Source of the DNA: Niastella koreensis GR20-10
GTDB lineage: Bacteria > Bacteroidota > Bacteroidia > Chitinophagales > Chitinophagaceae
NCBI RefSeq assembly: GCF_000246855.1
Contig: NC_016609.1
Span: forward strand, 5,902,744-5,966,743
Reading direction: 5' to 3'
Length of the DNA: 64,000 bases
Shown here in pieces: positions 9,299-17,170 of this stretch. How positions within the stretch are numbered: the stretch's first letter is position 1; each line of letters begins with the position of its first letter. The translations under genes were made by a program, and so were the position numbers. Below the pieces are notes generated by a model. It saw nothing but the letters and a program-made list of their open reading frames with translations. It was not told the origin of the DNA and made no database searches.

Positions 9299-10678
9299 AT
9301 GAAAGCCATATTGGTATTGATTTTGTGTGCCCCCATATTTCTTCAAGCGCAGGATGCTAAGCTATATGTGCAATCTGAAAATGCCCCAATACCCCGCCAT
9401 GCTAAAAAAGCAGGATCTGGTATTATATGGGCTGATAATCTAAACTGGCAGCAAGTAAAGAAAAAAGCGCAAAAAGAAAATAAGTACATCTTCGTAGATT
9501 GCTTTACCACCTGGTGCGGGCCCTGTAAAAAAATGGATAAAGAGGTATATGTAAATGACTCAGTAGGCCTTCTATTAAACACAAAATTCATCTCCGTGAA
9601 AGTTCAGATGGACTCAGCCAAAGGAGATAATGAGTTTACCCGAAGCTGGTATAAAACAGCCAGAGAAATGAGCTCGTCATACCATGTAGCCGAATACCCT
9701 ACCTTCCTTTTTTTCTCGCCTGATGGGGAGGTTGTCTATAAAGACCTGGGGTATAAAATACCAGCTACATTCATGCAAATTGCCCGGGACGCATTAAATC
9801 CTTCAAAACAGTATTACGCACTTGTACGATCGTATAAAAAGGGGAAAAGGGACTACGAGAATTTGCCCAGCCTCATCAAGATGTCAAAACAACTAGGAGA
9901 CTCAGGCAATTATCTGCTACTTCTAACGGATTATTATGCGTACTTACAATCACTGGGGAAAGACAAGCTATACACAAAGGAGAATATAGAATTTATTGCC
10001 TCTACAATAAGTAAATCAAGCCAACTCCCTTTTAATATGTTCTATCCTAATGGTACAGCAGTGGACTATGTGATGAAAAAAGAGGGTTACGCCAAAAATG
10101 TGGTCGACCATGTAATAACTAAAGAAAAAGTTAACCCATTTTTAAGGGCAGCTGAAGGAAAACCAGAACCGGATTGGAGTACCTTATACAATATCATAGA
10201 TAACAATTATAAGGGTGATTATGCAGATCGTAATGTAATGGAGGCCAAAATGAGGTGGTATCAATTTTATGGAAATGCGCTTAAATACACTACTATCCTA
10301 AATGATAAAATGGAAAAATATGGATCAGACACAACCAATATGGGTGAAGATTTTAAATTGAACACGAAGGCCTTTTTAATTTGGCAGAAAATCAAAGATG
10401 CCACAGAACTAAAAAGGATAATAAGCTGGATGGCAGGTGTTGTAAAAAGAAGCGAAAAAGCGTCAGGTGACTATGTTAAATACAGGCCTTATTATATAGA
10501 CACGTATGCTAACCTGCTTTATAAAGTCGGCGAAACGGCTGAAGCTCTCAAATGGCAAGAACTAGCAGTAACTCAAGGAAGAGAACTTGATATAGATAAA
10601 GATGACTTTGAATCAATTCAGGAAAATTTTGTAAAGATGAAGAAAGGAGAACCAACATGGCCAACTGACAAGAAATAA
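9299..10678 (+). CDS. Secreted thioredoxin-fold protein
   Basis: A 459-residue exported protein with a signal peptide (residues 1-17, ending LQAQ) and an N-terminal thioredoxin fold (about 45-165) carrying the redox motif WCGPCKK and a cis-Pro region (VAEYPTFLFF). The remaining 290 residues are mostly helical and lack a domain I can name; the spacing of residues near the end (YYIDTYANLLYKVGETAEALKWQELAV) suggests a TPR-like tail. Proteins of this make-up are common in Bacteroidota and probably act in periplasmic disulfide or redox handling. It faces away from the sigma gene and ends in its own terminator, so it is a single-gene unit. Confidence 0.88.
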   Translation: MKAILVLILCAPIFLQAQDAKLYVQSENAPIPRHAKKAGSGIIWADNLNWQQVKKKAQKENKYIFVDCFTTWCGPCKKMDKEVYVNDSVGLLLNTKFISVKVQMDSAKGDNEFTRSWYKTAREMSSSYHVAEYPTFLFFSPDGEVVYKDLGYKIPATFMQIARDALNPSKQYYALVRSYKKGKRDYENLPSLIKMSKQLGDSGNYLLLLTDYYAYLQSLGKDKLYTKENIEFIASTISKSSQLPFNMFYPNGTAVDYVMKKEGYAKNVVDHVITKEKVNPFLRAAEGKPEPDWSTLYNIIDNNYKGDYADRNVMEAKMRWYQFYGNALKYTTILNDKMEKYGSDTTNMGEDFKLNTKAFLIWQKIKDATELKRIISWMAGVVKRSEKASGDYVKYRPYYIDTYANLLYKVGETAEALKWQELAVTQGRELDIDKDDFESIQENFVKMKKGEPTWPTDKK

Positions 10679-10706
10679 TTTTTGTCATTATATAGGACCA
10701 TTGCCT

Positions 10707-10749
10707 GCAAATGCATTTCCCCAAACTGGAAAAAGCATTTGCTTTTTTT
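10707..10749 (+). terminator. Terminator of the thioredoxin-like gene
   Basis: GCAAATGC (10707-10714) pairs with GCATTTGC (10735-10742), directly followed by T7 (10743-10749). It sits 29 bases after the stop codon of the thioredoxin-like gene. The next 225 bases up to the small peptide gene show no other feature. Confidence 0.85.
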
Positions 10750-10974
10750 AGTATTATTCACCAATTAAACCGTCGGTTTATTCAGCTCCTGCTCATGCAA
10801 GAAGCTAAATAAATAATCGCTTTAATTAAACAGTATTTTATTTGTTGCCTTACTTAAGATTTGGGAATGAAACATAAAATAATAGTCATAATGTAAATAA
10901 AATTACTTTCAGAAAACAATACAGCACAACAAAACGATGTAACATTTATATGACCTAACCTACGTCATATTCCC

Positions 10975-11235
10975 TTAATCTGGCAACAAATGCACGGGCG
11001 TTGGACAATTATTACTTCCTACGCAGGTTGCAGTTTGTCCATCCCAATTTACCTGATACCAATAATTAGGCGGTGGGCTTGGTTCTATTATCATATTCTG
11101 AATGACAAAACAATTTTGATTGGGCCCAGTGTTTGATACGCAAAATGCTTGATTTTTTTTAGATATAAATGCATATGCACTGCCAGCTATGCCTAAAACA
11201 ATTATACATAGCACGATCATTCTCGACTTGTTCAT
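10975..11235 (-). CDS. Small secreted Cys-containing peptide, DUF6520-like (paralogue 2)
   Basis: An 86-residue protein with a signal peptide (residues 1-22, ending GSAYA) and four cysteines in the mature part (FCVS, NCFV, TCVG, NCPT). It is very close to the neighbour at 11346-11603: both share FCVS.TGPNQ, CFVIQNM, YWYQVNWDG and CVGSNNCPTPVHL. The pair is a recent tandem duplication with 110 bases between the genes, each with its own upstream region. The copy at 319-579 is more divergent. The function is unknown; a processed, exported peptide is a reasonable inference. Confidence 0.75.
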   Translation of the reverse strand: MNKSRMIVLCIIVLGIAGSAYAFISKKNQAFCVSNTGPNQNCFVIQNMIIEPSPPPNYWYQVNWDGQTATCVGSNNCPTPVHLLPD

Positions 11236-11345
11236 AATATTTATTTTTAACTTTTAATCGGAAGTATAACTGTGAACAATTATTAATTCGCATGCTATTT
11301 AATAGTGAATTAGGTTACTATTTTCGGATTTAAATACTTACCTCA

Positions 11346-11603
11346 TTAACCTTGTATTAAGTGAACAGGAGTTGGGCAATTATTACTGCCTACGCAGCTA
11401 GCATTATTACCGTCCCAATTTACCTGATACCAATAATCAGTTGGGCCAGGCCATATAAGCATATTTTGAATTACAAAACAACCTTGATTAGGCCCCGTTT
11501 TTGACACACAAAACGAGCCACCTTTTTTTGATGTAATTGCATAAGCGGTGCCAACAATACATAGGACAACGATACATGTAACGATCATTCTTACCTTGTT
11601 CAT
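11346..11603 (-). CDS. Small secreted Cys-containing peptide, DUF6520-like (paralogue 3)
   Basis: An 85-residue protein, first of the tandem pair in reading direction. The signal peptide (residues 1-22, VGTAYA) and the four-Cys mature part match the neighbouring copy nearly residue for residue in the second half (YWYQVNWDG, CVGSNNCPTPVHL), while the middle (IWPGPTD versus IEPSPPPN) differs, showing where variation is tolerated. No enzyme motif is present. Function unknown. Confidence 0.75.
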   Translation of the reverse strand: MNKVRMIVTCIVVLCIVGTAYAITSKKGGSFCVSKTGPNQGCFVIQNMLIWPGPTDYWYQVNWDGNNASCVGSNNCPTPVHLIQG

Positions 11604-11826
11604 ATAATTTATTTAATGCAATTTAACCAAACGATACGCTACTATTGTCGCATTTCTGGAATTATATATAATGCGCCTTCAAAAAGATTTTTAAGAAATT
11701 GATGTCAGATTGCCTGGAGACAGTCACATAACCGTTACAGCAACACCCAATCAGCAATGATACCTCACTGCTTTATAAATCGTCAGCAAGCAATTCTCCC
11801 TACATGGCCTAAAATGACTTACCACA

Positions 11827-12069
11827 CTAATTTACAAAGCGCGCTTTTTTGAGATTCAAAATTCCAGCAGCATCTTTTCCTTTTTCAGCCCTCCTTTCCC
11901 TATACTTGGTTAACAACAGGTCGATTTTTTTATCAACCTTTTTAGAAAGACTCCTATATATGGTATCGTGGTAGAGCAGGGCGATACGAATTTTAAAGAA
12001 CCCTACTTTTATATAGGCGCCGCAAAAAAAGACCTCGGGATCCGGATGACATAGCAGCAATCCCGCCCG
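11827..12069 (-). pseudogene. Fragment of a Schlafen/AlbA_2-type ATP-binding protein
   Basis: Codons from about 12069 down read RAGLLLCHPDPEVFF, GAYIKVGFFK, LLYHDTI and VDKKIDLLLTKY. They match an internal segment of the intact protein at 27873-29237 (RAALLLFHPDPEAFF, GAYIKVGFFK, LLYHDTI, VDKTMDLLFTKY), and the DNA is also strongly similar. Everything before and after this segment of about 65 residues is gone. The reading frame runs into a stop just upstream (12072-12070), where the IS66-like remnant begins, and the last 24 residues (from RERRAEKG) do not match the parent. It is a non-functional remnant of a duplicated gene. Confidence 0.85.
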
Positions 12070-12071
12070 TT

Positions 12072-12275
12072 AATTTCCTGTTTGTCGGCTCACACGATGC
12101 ATCACAGAATGCTGCAATAATTTATTCACTGTGGGCCACCTGCAAGCTGCACGAGGTGAATAGATATGACTACCTGAAGAAAGTACTTAACGTAATGCCT
12201 ACCTTCCCAACTAGTAGAATACAAGAGCTTCTTGCTCAAAGCTGGAAGGCTTCCATCACTGAATCCAATTACTAA
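12072..12275 (+). pseudogene. IS66-family transposase, C-terminal remnant
   Basis: Plus-strand codons from 12072 read NFLFVGSHDASQNAAIIYSL, then WATCKLHEVNRYDYLKKVLN, and end in a stop at 12273-12275. This is the typical C-terminus of IS66 TnpC transposases (WLFAGSHEGA..AAVIYSL..TCKL.G..P..YL..VL..). Only the last 67 codons remain, with no start codon, and the left end abuts the ATP-binding-protein fragment within about 2 bases. It has no transposase function. Confidence 0.8.
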
Positions 12276-12348
12276 TTGTAAAATATTGGCTTCTTGGCTA
12301 GCCATGGATGGCAATGCTTGGCTAATACCTGTAGTAACTCGCGTTTAC
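12072..12348 (+). mobile_element. IS66-like element, right-end remnant
   Basis: Covers the transposase tail and the following 73 bases up to GCGTTTAC (12341-12348), which looks like an IS66 terminal repeat end (these elements begin GTAA and end TTAC). The left half of the element is missing. The right boundary is inference; the other terminal repeat is not present for comparison. Confidence 0.45.
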
Positions 12349-12404
12349 TTAAAAAGAGCCCCGGCATTACAGCCAGGGACTCCCTCATAAACGCCACCTA
12401 ATTA

Positions 12405-12620
12405 TTACTCATTTTCCTCCAGCACCGCCGTTTGGCTTACGGCACCCATTACACTACCGGCTACCGCAACGTAACCTGCAATATCTGTAATGATCTTTGG
12501 CAATTCCACATTGGATGCAAACACGGCTCCGCTGACCGCTGCCAATGATAAGCCGATGGCGCGAAGTATTTTAAAAAACTTCGGGGTGGTACTTTGCACC
12601 CGATTGATAATGTTGTTCAT
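12405..12620 (-). CDS. Small holin-like membrane protein
   Basis: Read from the ATG at 12620 the product has 71 residues (MNNIINRVQSTTPKFF...). A longer reading from 12731 adds a Cys/Gly-rich stretch unlike a protein N-terminus, so the shorter start is preferred. A basic amphipathic start is followed by two hydrophobic segments (ILRAIGLSLAAVSGAVFA; ITDIAGYVAVAGSVMGAVS) and an acidic tail (VLEENE). I recall similar 70-residue proteins in other Bacteroidota, without a function. The size and two-helix pattern are holin-like, but no lysis gene is nearby. It lies 374 bases downstream of the fibronectin-like gene, in the same direction. Confidence 0.6.
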   Translation of the reverse strand: MNNIINRVQSTTPKFFKILRAIGLSLAAVSGAVFASNVELPKIITDIAGYVAVAGSVMGAVSQTAVLEENE

Positions 12621-12994
12621 ATGTAAAAATTGGTAAGTTAATAATAAATGGCACTTTCTACTAACCTGTCGCCCTAACCGTATAGAGCTACTTACGGGCC
12701 AGTGCCCTTGCGCACAGGGCATCCCGGCCAATAAGATTTGCCTTCGATAGGCATGGAAGCTTCTGAATATGCATGCCTGTCTAGGGCAAAAAACGCTCAG
12801 GATAAGGAGGAATAGAATAGAATTTCATAGGATATGGTGGGCAGGCTGGCAACAGATGATTTAGGCTTCTTTTGTATGGCTGCTATAATAACAGTCAGCC
12901 GTATTCCTTACAGGATGTAAGCTGTTCATGATCGCCTGCACTCCCTCGCCACGCTTCGGCGATCAAGTCGGGACTACCTATTGTACATTGCTCT
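12621..12994. other. Intergenic stretch between the fibronectin-like and holin-like genes
   Basis: No gene is supported here. A GC-rich imperfect hairpin (gatcgcc...ggcgatc, about 12930-12964) lies just after the fibronectin-like gene and may end its transcript, although no T-run follows it on the minus strand. Confidence 0.35.
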
Positions 12995-13609
12995 TTACTG
13001 GATTACCTTCGACATTAGCGTAGAGCCTTTCATTTGTTTGTCCTTACCTACGACAAACACCTGAAACCAATACCTGGAAACCGACTTCAGGTTAGTGAAA
13101 GTATTTTCCCGGTCCGTAGTGGTGTCCGTTATCCACACACTATCAGGTGTCATGGGATCAGGCGTGCATTTGTGGATGTACGCTTTGGCCCCTGTTACCT
13201 TTTTAACACGGGTGATAGCAATTCCAGGTCCCCCAAGCTCTACTGTGAACTTCTCTACTTCCGCAAGGTTTTGGTCAATTGCCTTTATTCCACTGATATC
13301 GAATCCGCTGCTCAACAGCTTCGCAGGATCACCATTACTGACTGCGGTTACATGGTCCGCCAATTCATCCAGTATTCCGATCATCTCAGCCTTCTTGCCA
13401 TTTTTTACTGCAGCCAGGGTCCGGTCATTTCTGCCTGCCTTGTTAATTGTTCCGGTATACTCTCCGCAAACTTTTTCCAGCCGTGTCTGGATTGGACCTG
13501 CATCAGGAAATGAGGGATTCCCTTTTGTGCTGTCTGCAACGCGATTAGCTATTTTAAGAGATTCCATATCGCTTGCATACCTGTACGATTTTTTAATTTT
13601 AACTTTCAT
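12995..13609 (-). CDS. Fibronectin type III-like protein
   Basis: A 204-residue protein without a signal peptide or membrane segment. The first 110 residues are helical and basic (MKVKIKKSYRYAS, LEKVCGEYTG, EMIGILDELADHVTAVSNGDP). The last 90 residues read as a single fibronectin-III sandwich (GGPGIAITRVKKVTGAKAY, YIHKCTPDPMTPDSVW, then FTNLKSVSRYWFQVFVVGKD). This arrangement is typical of small Bacteroidota proteins annotated only as fibronectin type III domain-containing. With the holin-like gene downstream it may form a two-gene unit; a role in a phage-like or surface structure is a guess. Confidence 0.7.
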   Translation of the reverse strand: MKVKIKKSYRYASDMESLKIANRVADSTKGNPSFPDAGPIQTRLEKVCGEYTGTINKAGRNDRTLAAVKNGKKAEMIGILDELADHVTAVSNGDPAKLLSSGFDISGIKAIDQNLAEVEKFTVELGGPGIAITRVKKVTGAKAYIHKCTPDPMTPDSVWITDTTTDRENTFTNLKSVSRYWFQVFVVGKDKQMKGSTLMSKVIQ

Positions 13610-13860
13610 ACAAAATGTTTTAAATAAATTAATAAATAAAAATTCCGGTTACGCTATTCATTCAGGTCTTAAAAATTCTATCAATCGATTGACAATGCAA
13701 ATAAACATCACAAAACAGCTTGCAAAACCTAGTAAACCTAGTACTAGGTCGGTTAACTAAGTGATTATCATGAAGAAGAATTTTTAAAAAAGTTTAGAGA
13801 GTGGGCTGTTGTCCTAGTTGATAGAATCAGAAAGCGGTATATGTCTATGTACCAAAAAGA

Positions 13861-13886
13861 AAAAGCCTCCAGATTGAGAGGCTTTT
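13861..13886 (-). terminator. Second terminator after the kinase gene
   Basis: AAAAGCCTC (13861-13869) pairs with GAGGCTTTT (13878-13886). On the minus strand the stem is followed by a T-rich run (TTTTTCTTTTT). It serves as a back-up to the hairpin at 13937-13959 for transcripts from the two-component operon, and its A/T flanks could let it work in both directions. Confidence 0.7.
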
Positions 13887-13936
13887 CAATTTATATTATC
13901 AAACACTACAGGATCGTTCGTTAGGGATTCACCATG

Positions 13937-13959
13937 AAAAAAGCCTCCCAAGGGAGGCT
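13937..13959 (-). terminator. First terminator after the kinase gene
   Basis: AGCCTCCC (13942-13949) pairs with GGGAGGCT (13952-13959) with a two-base apical gap, and T6 follows on the minus strand. It lies about 210 bases past the stop codon of the histidine kinase gene. Confidence 0.75.
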
Positions 13960-14169
13960 GCTATGCTAATCAAATACCTTTTAACCATTCAAAACCTTTA
14001 TGATAGAGTAATTTAAAATATTTTTTATAGGTATAAGCTTATTCCCATCAAAATGATCAAATAAATTGATTTCGGTTAATTATATTGTTTATCTAGTTAA
14101 AATAAGCAAGAAGTTTAAAAGGAAGTTTTCTTTCAAGGTAATTAAGGAGATTAAAATATTTGCAAAGGC

Positions 14170-16038
14170 TCAGATGCTTATTGATAATTGATATGGAACA
14201 ATCAATTCCACACGAACCCCAGCCTGCCTACCTGTAGCTTTTTTATCAATGATCTTTACTTGCGCAGGTGTCTTGGTTTGCCAGCTTAATATTTCTAATC
14301 GCTCTTTGTTAATGATGGTAGATAAAGACTGCTTTTGAGAATCATTATCGACAGTTTGCAAACCACGGCCATTGTCTTCTATAACGCAATGCAGCACTTT
14401 ATGTTTCTTTTGGATTTGGATGTTGATTTGCCCTTTTTCTTCTTTGCCGTCAAACCCGTGCAAAATAGCGTTTTCAGTAAAAGGCTGTAACAGCATGGGC
14501 GGAATTAGTATGACTTCCTGGTCATTTATACCGTTAACTTCAATGTGATAATCAAATTTATGTGTCAATAAAGCCCGCTGCAGTGTTAAATAACTAGCCA
14601 GGGCATCAAGTTCGTTTTCGAGCGGCACAAAAGGCTGTCGGGCATTTTGAAGACTCAAATTAAAGAGTTGGCCTAATTGCTGAACAAATTCAGTGGCGCT
14701 TTGGATATTTCCCTCTCGTATTACCTTCTTTAACTCACTTACGCAACTTAATAAAAAATGATGGTTGATCTGGCCTCTGAGTAACTGTTGTCGAAGGCTT
14801 TCTTCCCTTGCTTTCATTTTAAATTGCTTCCGCTTCCACACCCAATAGAGATATATGCTAAGGAGGACGACGCCGCTAATAATCTGAAAGATCGCATTTT
14901 TTTGTTGCTGCCTGATTCTTTCGCTCTCCTGGTTGCTTAGCGCCAGCGATTTGATCTGAAGGTCTTTTTCCAGCAGGCTGTATTTTGCTTCCAACTCCCT
15001 GGCACGGCCGATAACGGAGGAGTCTACTTCCTTTTGAAAATAACTGAAAGCAGAATCCTGGGCTGAATAAGCCAATTCATGCTTTTTTTGAAGCGCCAAG
15101 TTGGCCGCTTTGGCCAGCCATATTTGCTTTTGGAGCGCCCAGTTCTTTTCATGCGAAGCAAGGCGCAGCGCCGTATCCAGCAAATGTTCATCCTTGAGGT
15201 ATTCACCCAGCTTTAGATAGGTGGCTGCTATATTGTAGTAAGATTGAGCACTCAGTTCATCTAATTTACGGCTGATCTGCATGCCCTTCAACTGATAGGC
15301 AAGGCCCTCTTTCAGATATCCTTTTTTTGAAAGAAGCGTTCCCAGGTTTTCAAACCGCACTGCGTTATAATAGGGATTGCTGAAACTGGTATCCAGCATC
15401 AATGCCTGGAAAAAGATAAGCGCGGAATCTATCTCGTTCATTTTCCCGTAGTATTCGGAAATGTTCGCCGCGAAAACTGTTTTATGCTTGGGGCTTGTGC
15501 TGCGCTTAAAGCCCTCGAACAGGTATTTTTTTTGCATGGGCAGGTCCCCGATCTTCTCATAGATATTATACAGTTTCAGGCAAATCAGCGGCAGTCCCGG
15601 CGTATCAATTTTTTGAGCCATGAAATAAGCTTCGCGGCCGTAGATCAGTGCGCTGTCAAGGGAATGTTGGTCGCCCATGATGTCTGCCGTTTGAATTTTA
15701 CCGGCCAGGAGCTGCCGTTGGGTGGTATCTTTCTCCAGCGCCAGCTGTAGGGACCGATCCGCATACAGGCGGGCGCTATCGAGCTTGTTTTCGAGTTGAT
15801 ATACCACTGCCATACAGCGAAGCCAGGAACACATATCTATATAGTTGTCCTTTTCTTTAATGTACGGCAGCAGGCTGTCCAGTATTTTTTTGGCGGCTGC
15901 AGTTTCCAGATTTTGTAATAAGGGATTAACCCGCTGTTTAAAAAAGGGCAGCAAGGGAGCTTTGGCAGGTTGCTGACGATGGTTACCATTGGTATTACAG
16001 GCCATACAAATGATGGCCAGGACGAAGATCCTATACAT
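14170..16038 (-). CDS. TPR-containing LytS-type sensor histidine kinase
   Basis: A 622-residue kinase. A lipoprotein-like signal (IICMAC, Cys about residue 14) leads into TPR repeats (about 50-345, for example ALIYGREAYFMAQK and YYNIAATYLKLGEYL), a coiled stretch, one membrane helix (IFQIISGVVLLSIYLYWVW, about 383-401), the His_kinase domain (QINHHFLLSCVSELKK, about 420-435) and an ATPase domain (N box LLQPFTENAILHGF; G box VIEDNGRGL). The phospho-acceptor motif departs from the usual QINPHFLFN, but the second His is kept. It is 5 bases downstream of its LytTR partner gene. The TPR part is expected in the periplasm as sensor; the signal is unknown. Confidence 0.9.
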   Translation of the reverse strand: MYRIFVLAIICMACNTNGNHRQQPAKAPLLPFFKQRVNPLLQNLETAAAKKILDSLLPYIKEKDNYIDMCSWLRCMAVVYQLENKLDSARLYADRSLQLALEKDTTQRQLLAGKIQTADIMGDQHSLDSALIYGREAYFMAQKIDTPGLPLICLKLYNIYEKIGDLPMQKKYLFEGFKRSTSPKHKTVFAANISEYYGKMNEIDSALIFFQALMLDTSFSNPYYNAVRFENLGTLLSKKGYLKEGLAYQLKGMQISRKLDELSAQSYYNIAATYLKLGEYLKDEHLLDTALRLASHEKNWALQKQIWLAKAANLALQKKHELAYSAQDSAFSYFQKEVDSSVIGRARELEAKYSLLEKDLQIKSLALSNQESERIRQQQKNAIFQIISGVVLLSIYLYWVWKRKQFKMKAREESLRQQLLRGQINHHFLLSCVSELKKVIREGNIQSATEFVQQLGQLFNLSLQNARQPFVPLENELDALASYLTLQRALLTHKFDYHIEVNGINDQEVILIPPMLLQPFTENAILHGFDGKEEKGQINIQIQKKHKVLHCVIEDNGRGLQTVDNDSQKQSLSTIINKERLEILSWQTKTPAQVKIIDKKATGRQAGVRVELIVPYQLSISI

Positions 16039-16043
16039 AGCGG

Positions 16044-16802
16044 TTAAAGGGTTTTAAAATGCAGGTTGATCATTTCCTTTTTCCGGAGCGACACCGGGAT
16101 TTCTGTACCATCCTTTAAAGAGAGTATGTCCTTTTTCCGATGTTTGCGTTGGATATAAAATTTATTGACAAGATAGGAGTAGTGGGTACGCAGGAATAAC
16201 TCGGCGGGTAATAATTCCTCGTAGTATTTGAGGCACTTGGGAGTGACCACCTTCTTTCCTCCATTTAAGAAAACGACAGTGCTGCCATGTTCACCCTGAA
16301 TATAGCAGATATCTTTTACCTCTGTTATCTCTTCAAATTGCCCGGACTGCAATACGATGCAATCCGGCTTCTTTCTTTTCCTGAAACTATCCTGGGCGAT
16401 GTCAATTTGTTCCCGTAACAGGGGGTGAGCTTTGATAACTTTTTGTAAGGCCTCCCTTAATTCGTTTTCGTTTATGGGTTTTAGTAAATAATCAATGGCG
16501 CTGTAACGTAACGCCAGACTGGCATTATCGTTGTATGCCGTCATGAATATGACCTTCGCCTGTGTTGGTTTATAATCGAGGATATCGAAACCCGTTCCAT
16601 CCGGAAGTCCGATATCGAGTAACAACAGGTCCGGTTTTGTGGCATTGATCAATTCTTTGGCTTCATGAACAGTGCCACAGGCGCCTACCACTATAAAGTC
16701 AGATTGTTGTTGGAAAAAATATTCTAAGTCCTGCTGGATGGCAAGGTGGTCGTCAACTATCAACACCTTTAAGCGAGATTTCTGAGGAGCGGTCAGGTTC
16801 AT
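16044..16802 (-). CDS. LytTR-family response regulator
   Basis: A 252-residue regulator: an N-terminal receiver (LKVLIVDDH, acceptor Asp in LLLLDIGLPDG, Lys in YLLKPI) and a C-terminal LytTR DNA-binding domain (about 150-250; ITEVKDICYIQGEHGST, FLRTHYSYLVNKFYI, LSLKDGTEIPVSLRKK). It is the first gene of a two-gene operon with the kinase, a standard LytS/LytTR pair. Targets cannot be read from the sequence; the direct repeats just upstream (16952-17119) are a candidate binding region. Confidence 0.93.
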   Translation of the reverse strand: MNLTAPQKSRLKVLIVDDHLAIQQDLEYFFQQQSDFIVVGACGTVHEAKELINATKPDLLLLDIGLPDGTGFDILDYKPTQAKVIFMTAYNDNASLALRYSAIDYLLKPINENELREALQKVIKAHPLLREQIDIAQDSFRKRKKPDCIVLQSGQFEEITEVKDICYIQGEHGSTVVFLNGGKKVVTPKCLKYYEELLPAELFLRTHYSYLVNKFYIQRKHRKKDILSLKDGTEIPVSLRKKEMINLHFKTL

Positions 16803-16951
16803 GGTTTAGTATGAGTTAGGTATTCAGTATTAAATTTAAATATTATTTAAGGTTAATCCATAACGTGAGTAGCTCTGTTGCTACTTATTGATTTGAGTCA
16901 ATGTTATTTTAGAACGTGTAAAATCGACGAAAAGGATTTGCCTAACTGTTG

Positions 16952-17119
16952 CTTTGCGAATTTTCCAAAAACCCATGCGAAAATTTGAAATTACCCGGCA
17001 GTTTTCCGGAAAATTCAATTCCTGGTTGCAAGCTCCTTTGCGAATTTTCGCAAAACCCATGCGAAAATTTGAAATTACCCGACAGTTTTCCGGAAAGTTC
17101 AATACCTGATTGCATTCTC
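16952..17119. repeat. Two tandem copies of an 84-bp unit with internal palindromes
   Basis: Copy 1 is 16952-17035 and copy 2 is 17036-17119, with only about a dozen differences. Each copy carries a near or perfect inverted repeat (in copy 2, AATTTTCGCA and TGCGAAAATT separated by 7 bases) and a second palindrome around TTTCCGGAAA. The array is flanked by an 11-bp direct repeat (TATTTTAGAAC near 16909 and 17141). It fills the gap between the divergent response-regulator gene and the gene at 17171, so it may be a regulatory region or a small repeat element. Confidence 0.85.
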
Positions 17120-17170
17120 ATTTATTTTTGAGCAGGATTTATTTTAGAACTGTTAATTTTTTGATCTGTT

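Larger units (their letters stand above)
13610..14169. other. Intergenic stretch with two terminators
   Basis: Between the fibronectin-like gene and the histidine kinase gene. It holds the two hairpins listed separately; the rest is AT-rich with no coding or RNA feature I can support. Confidence 0.5.
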
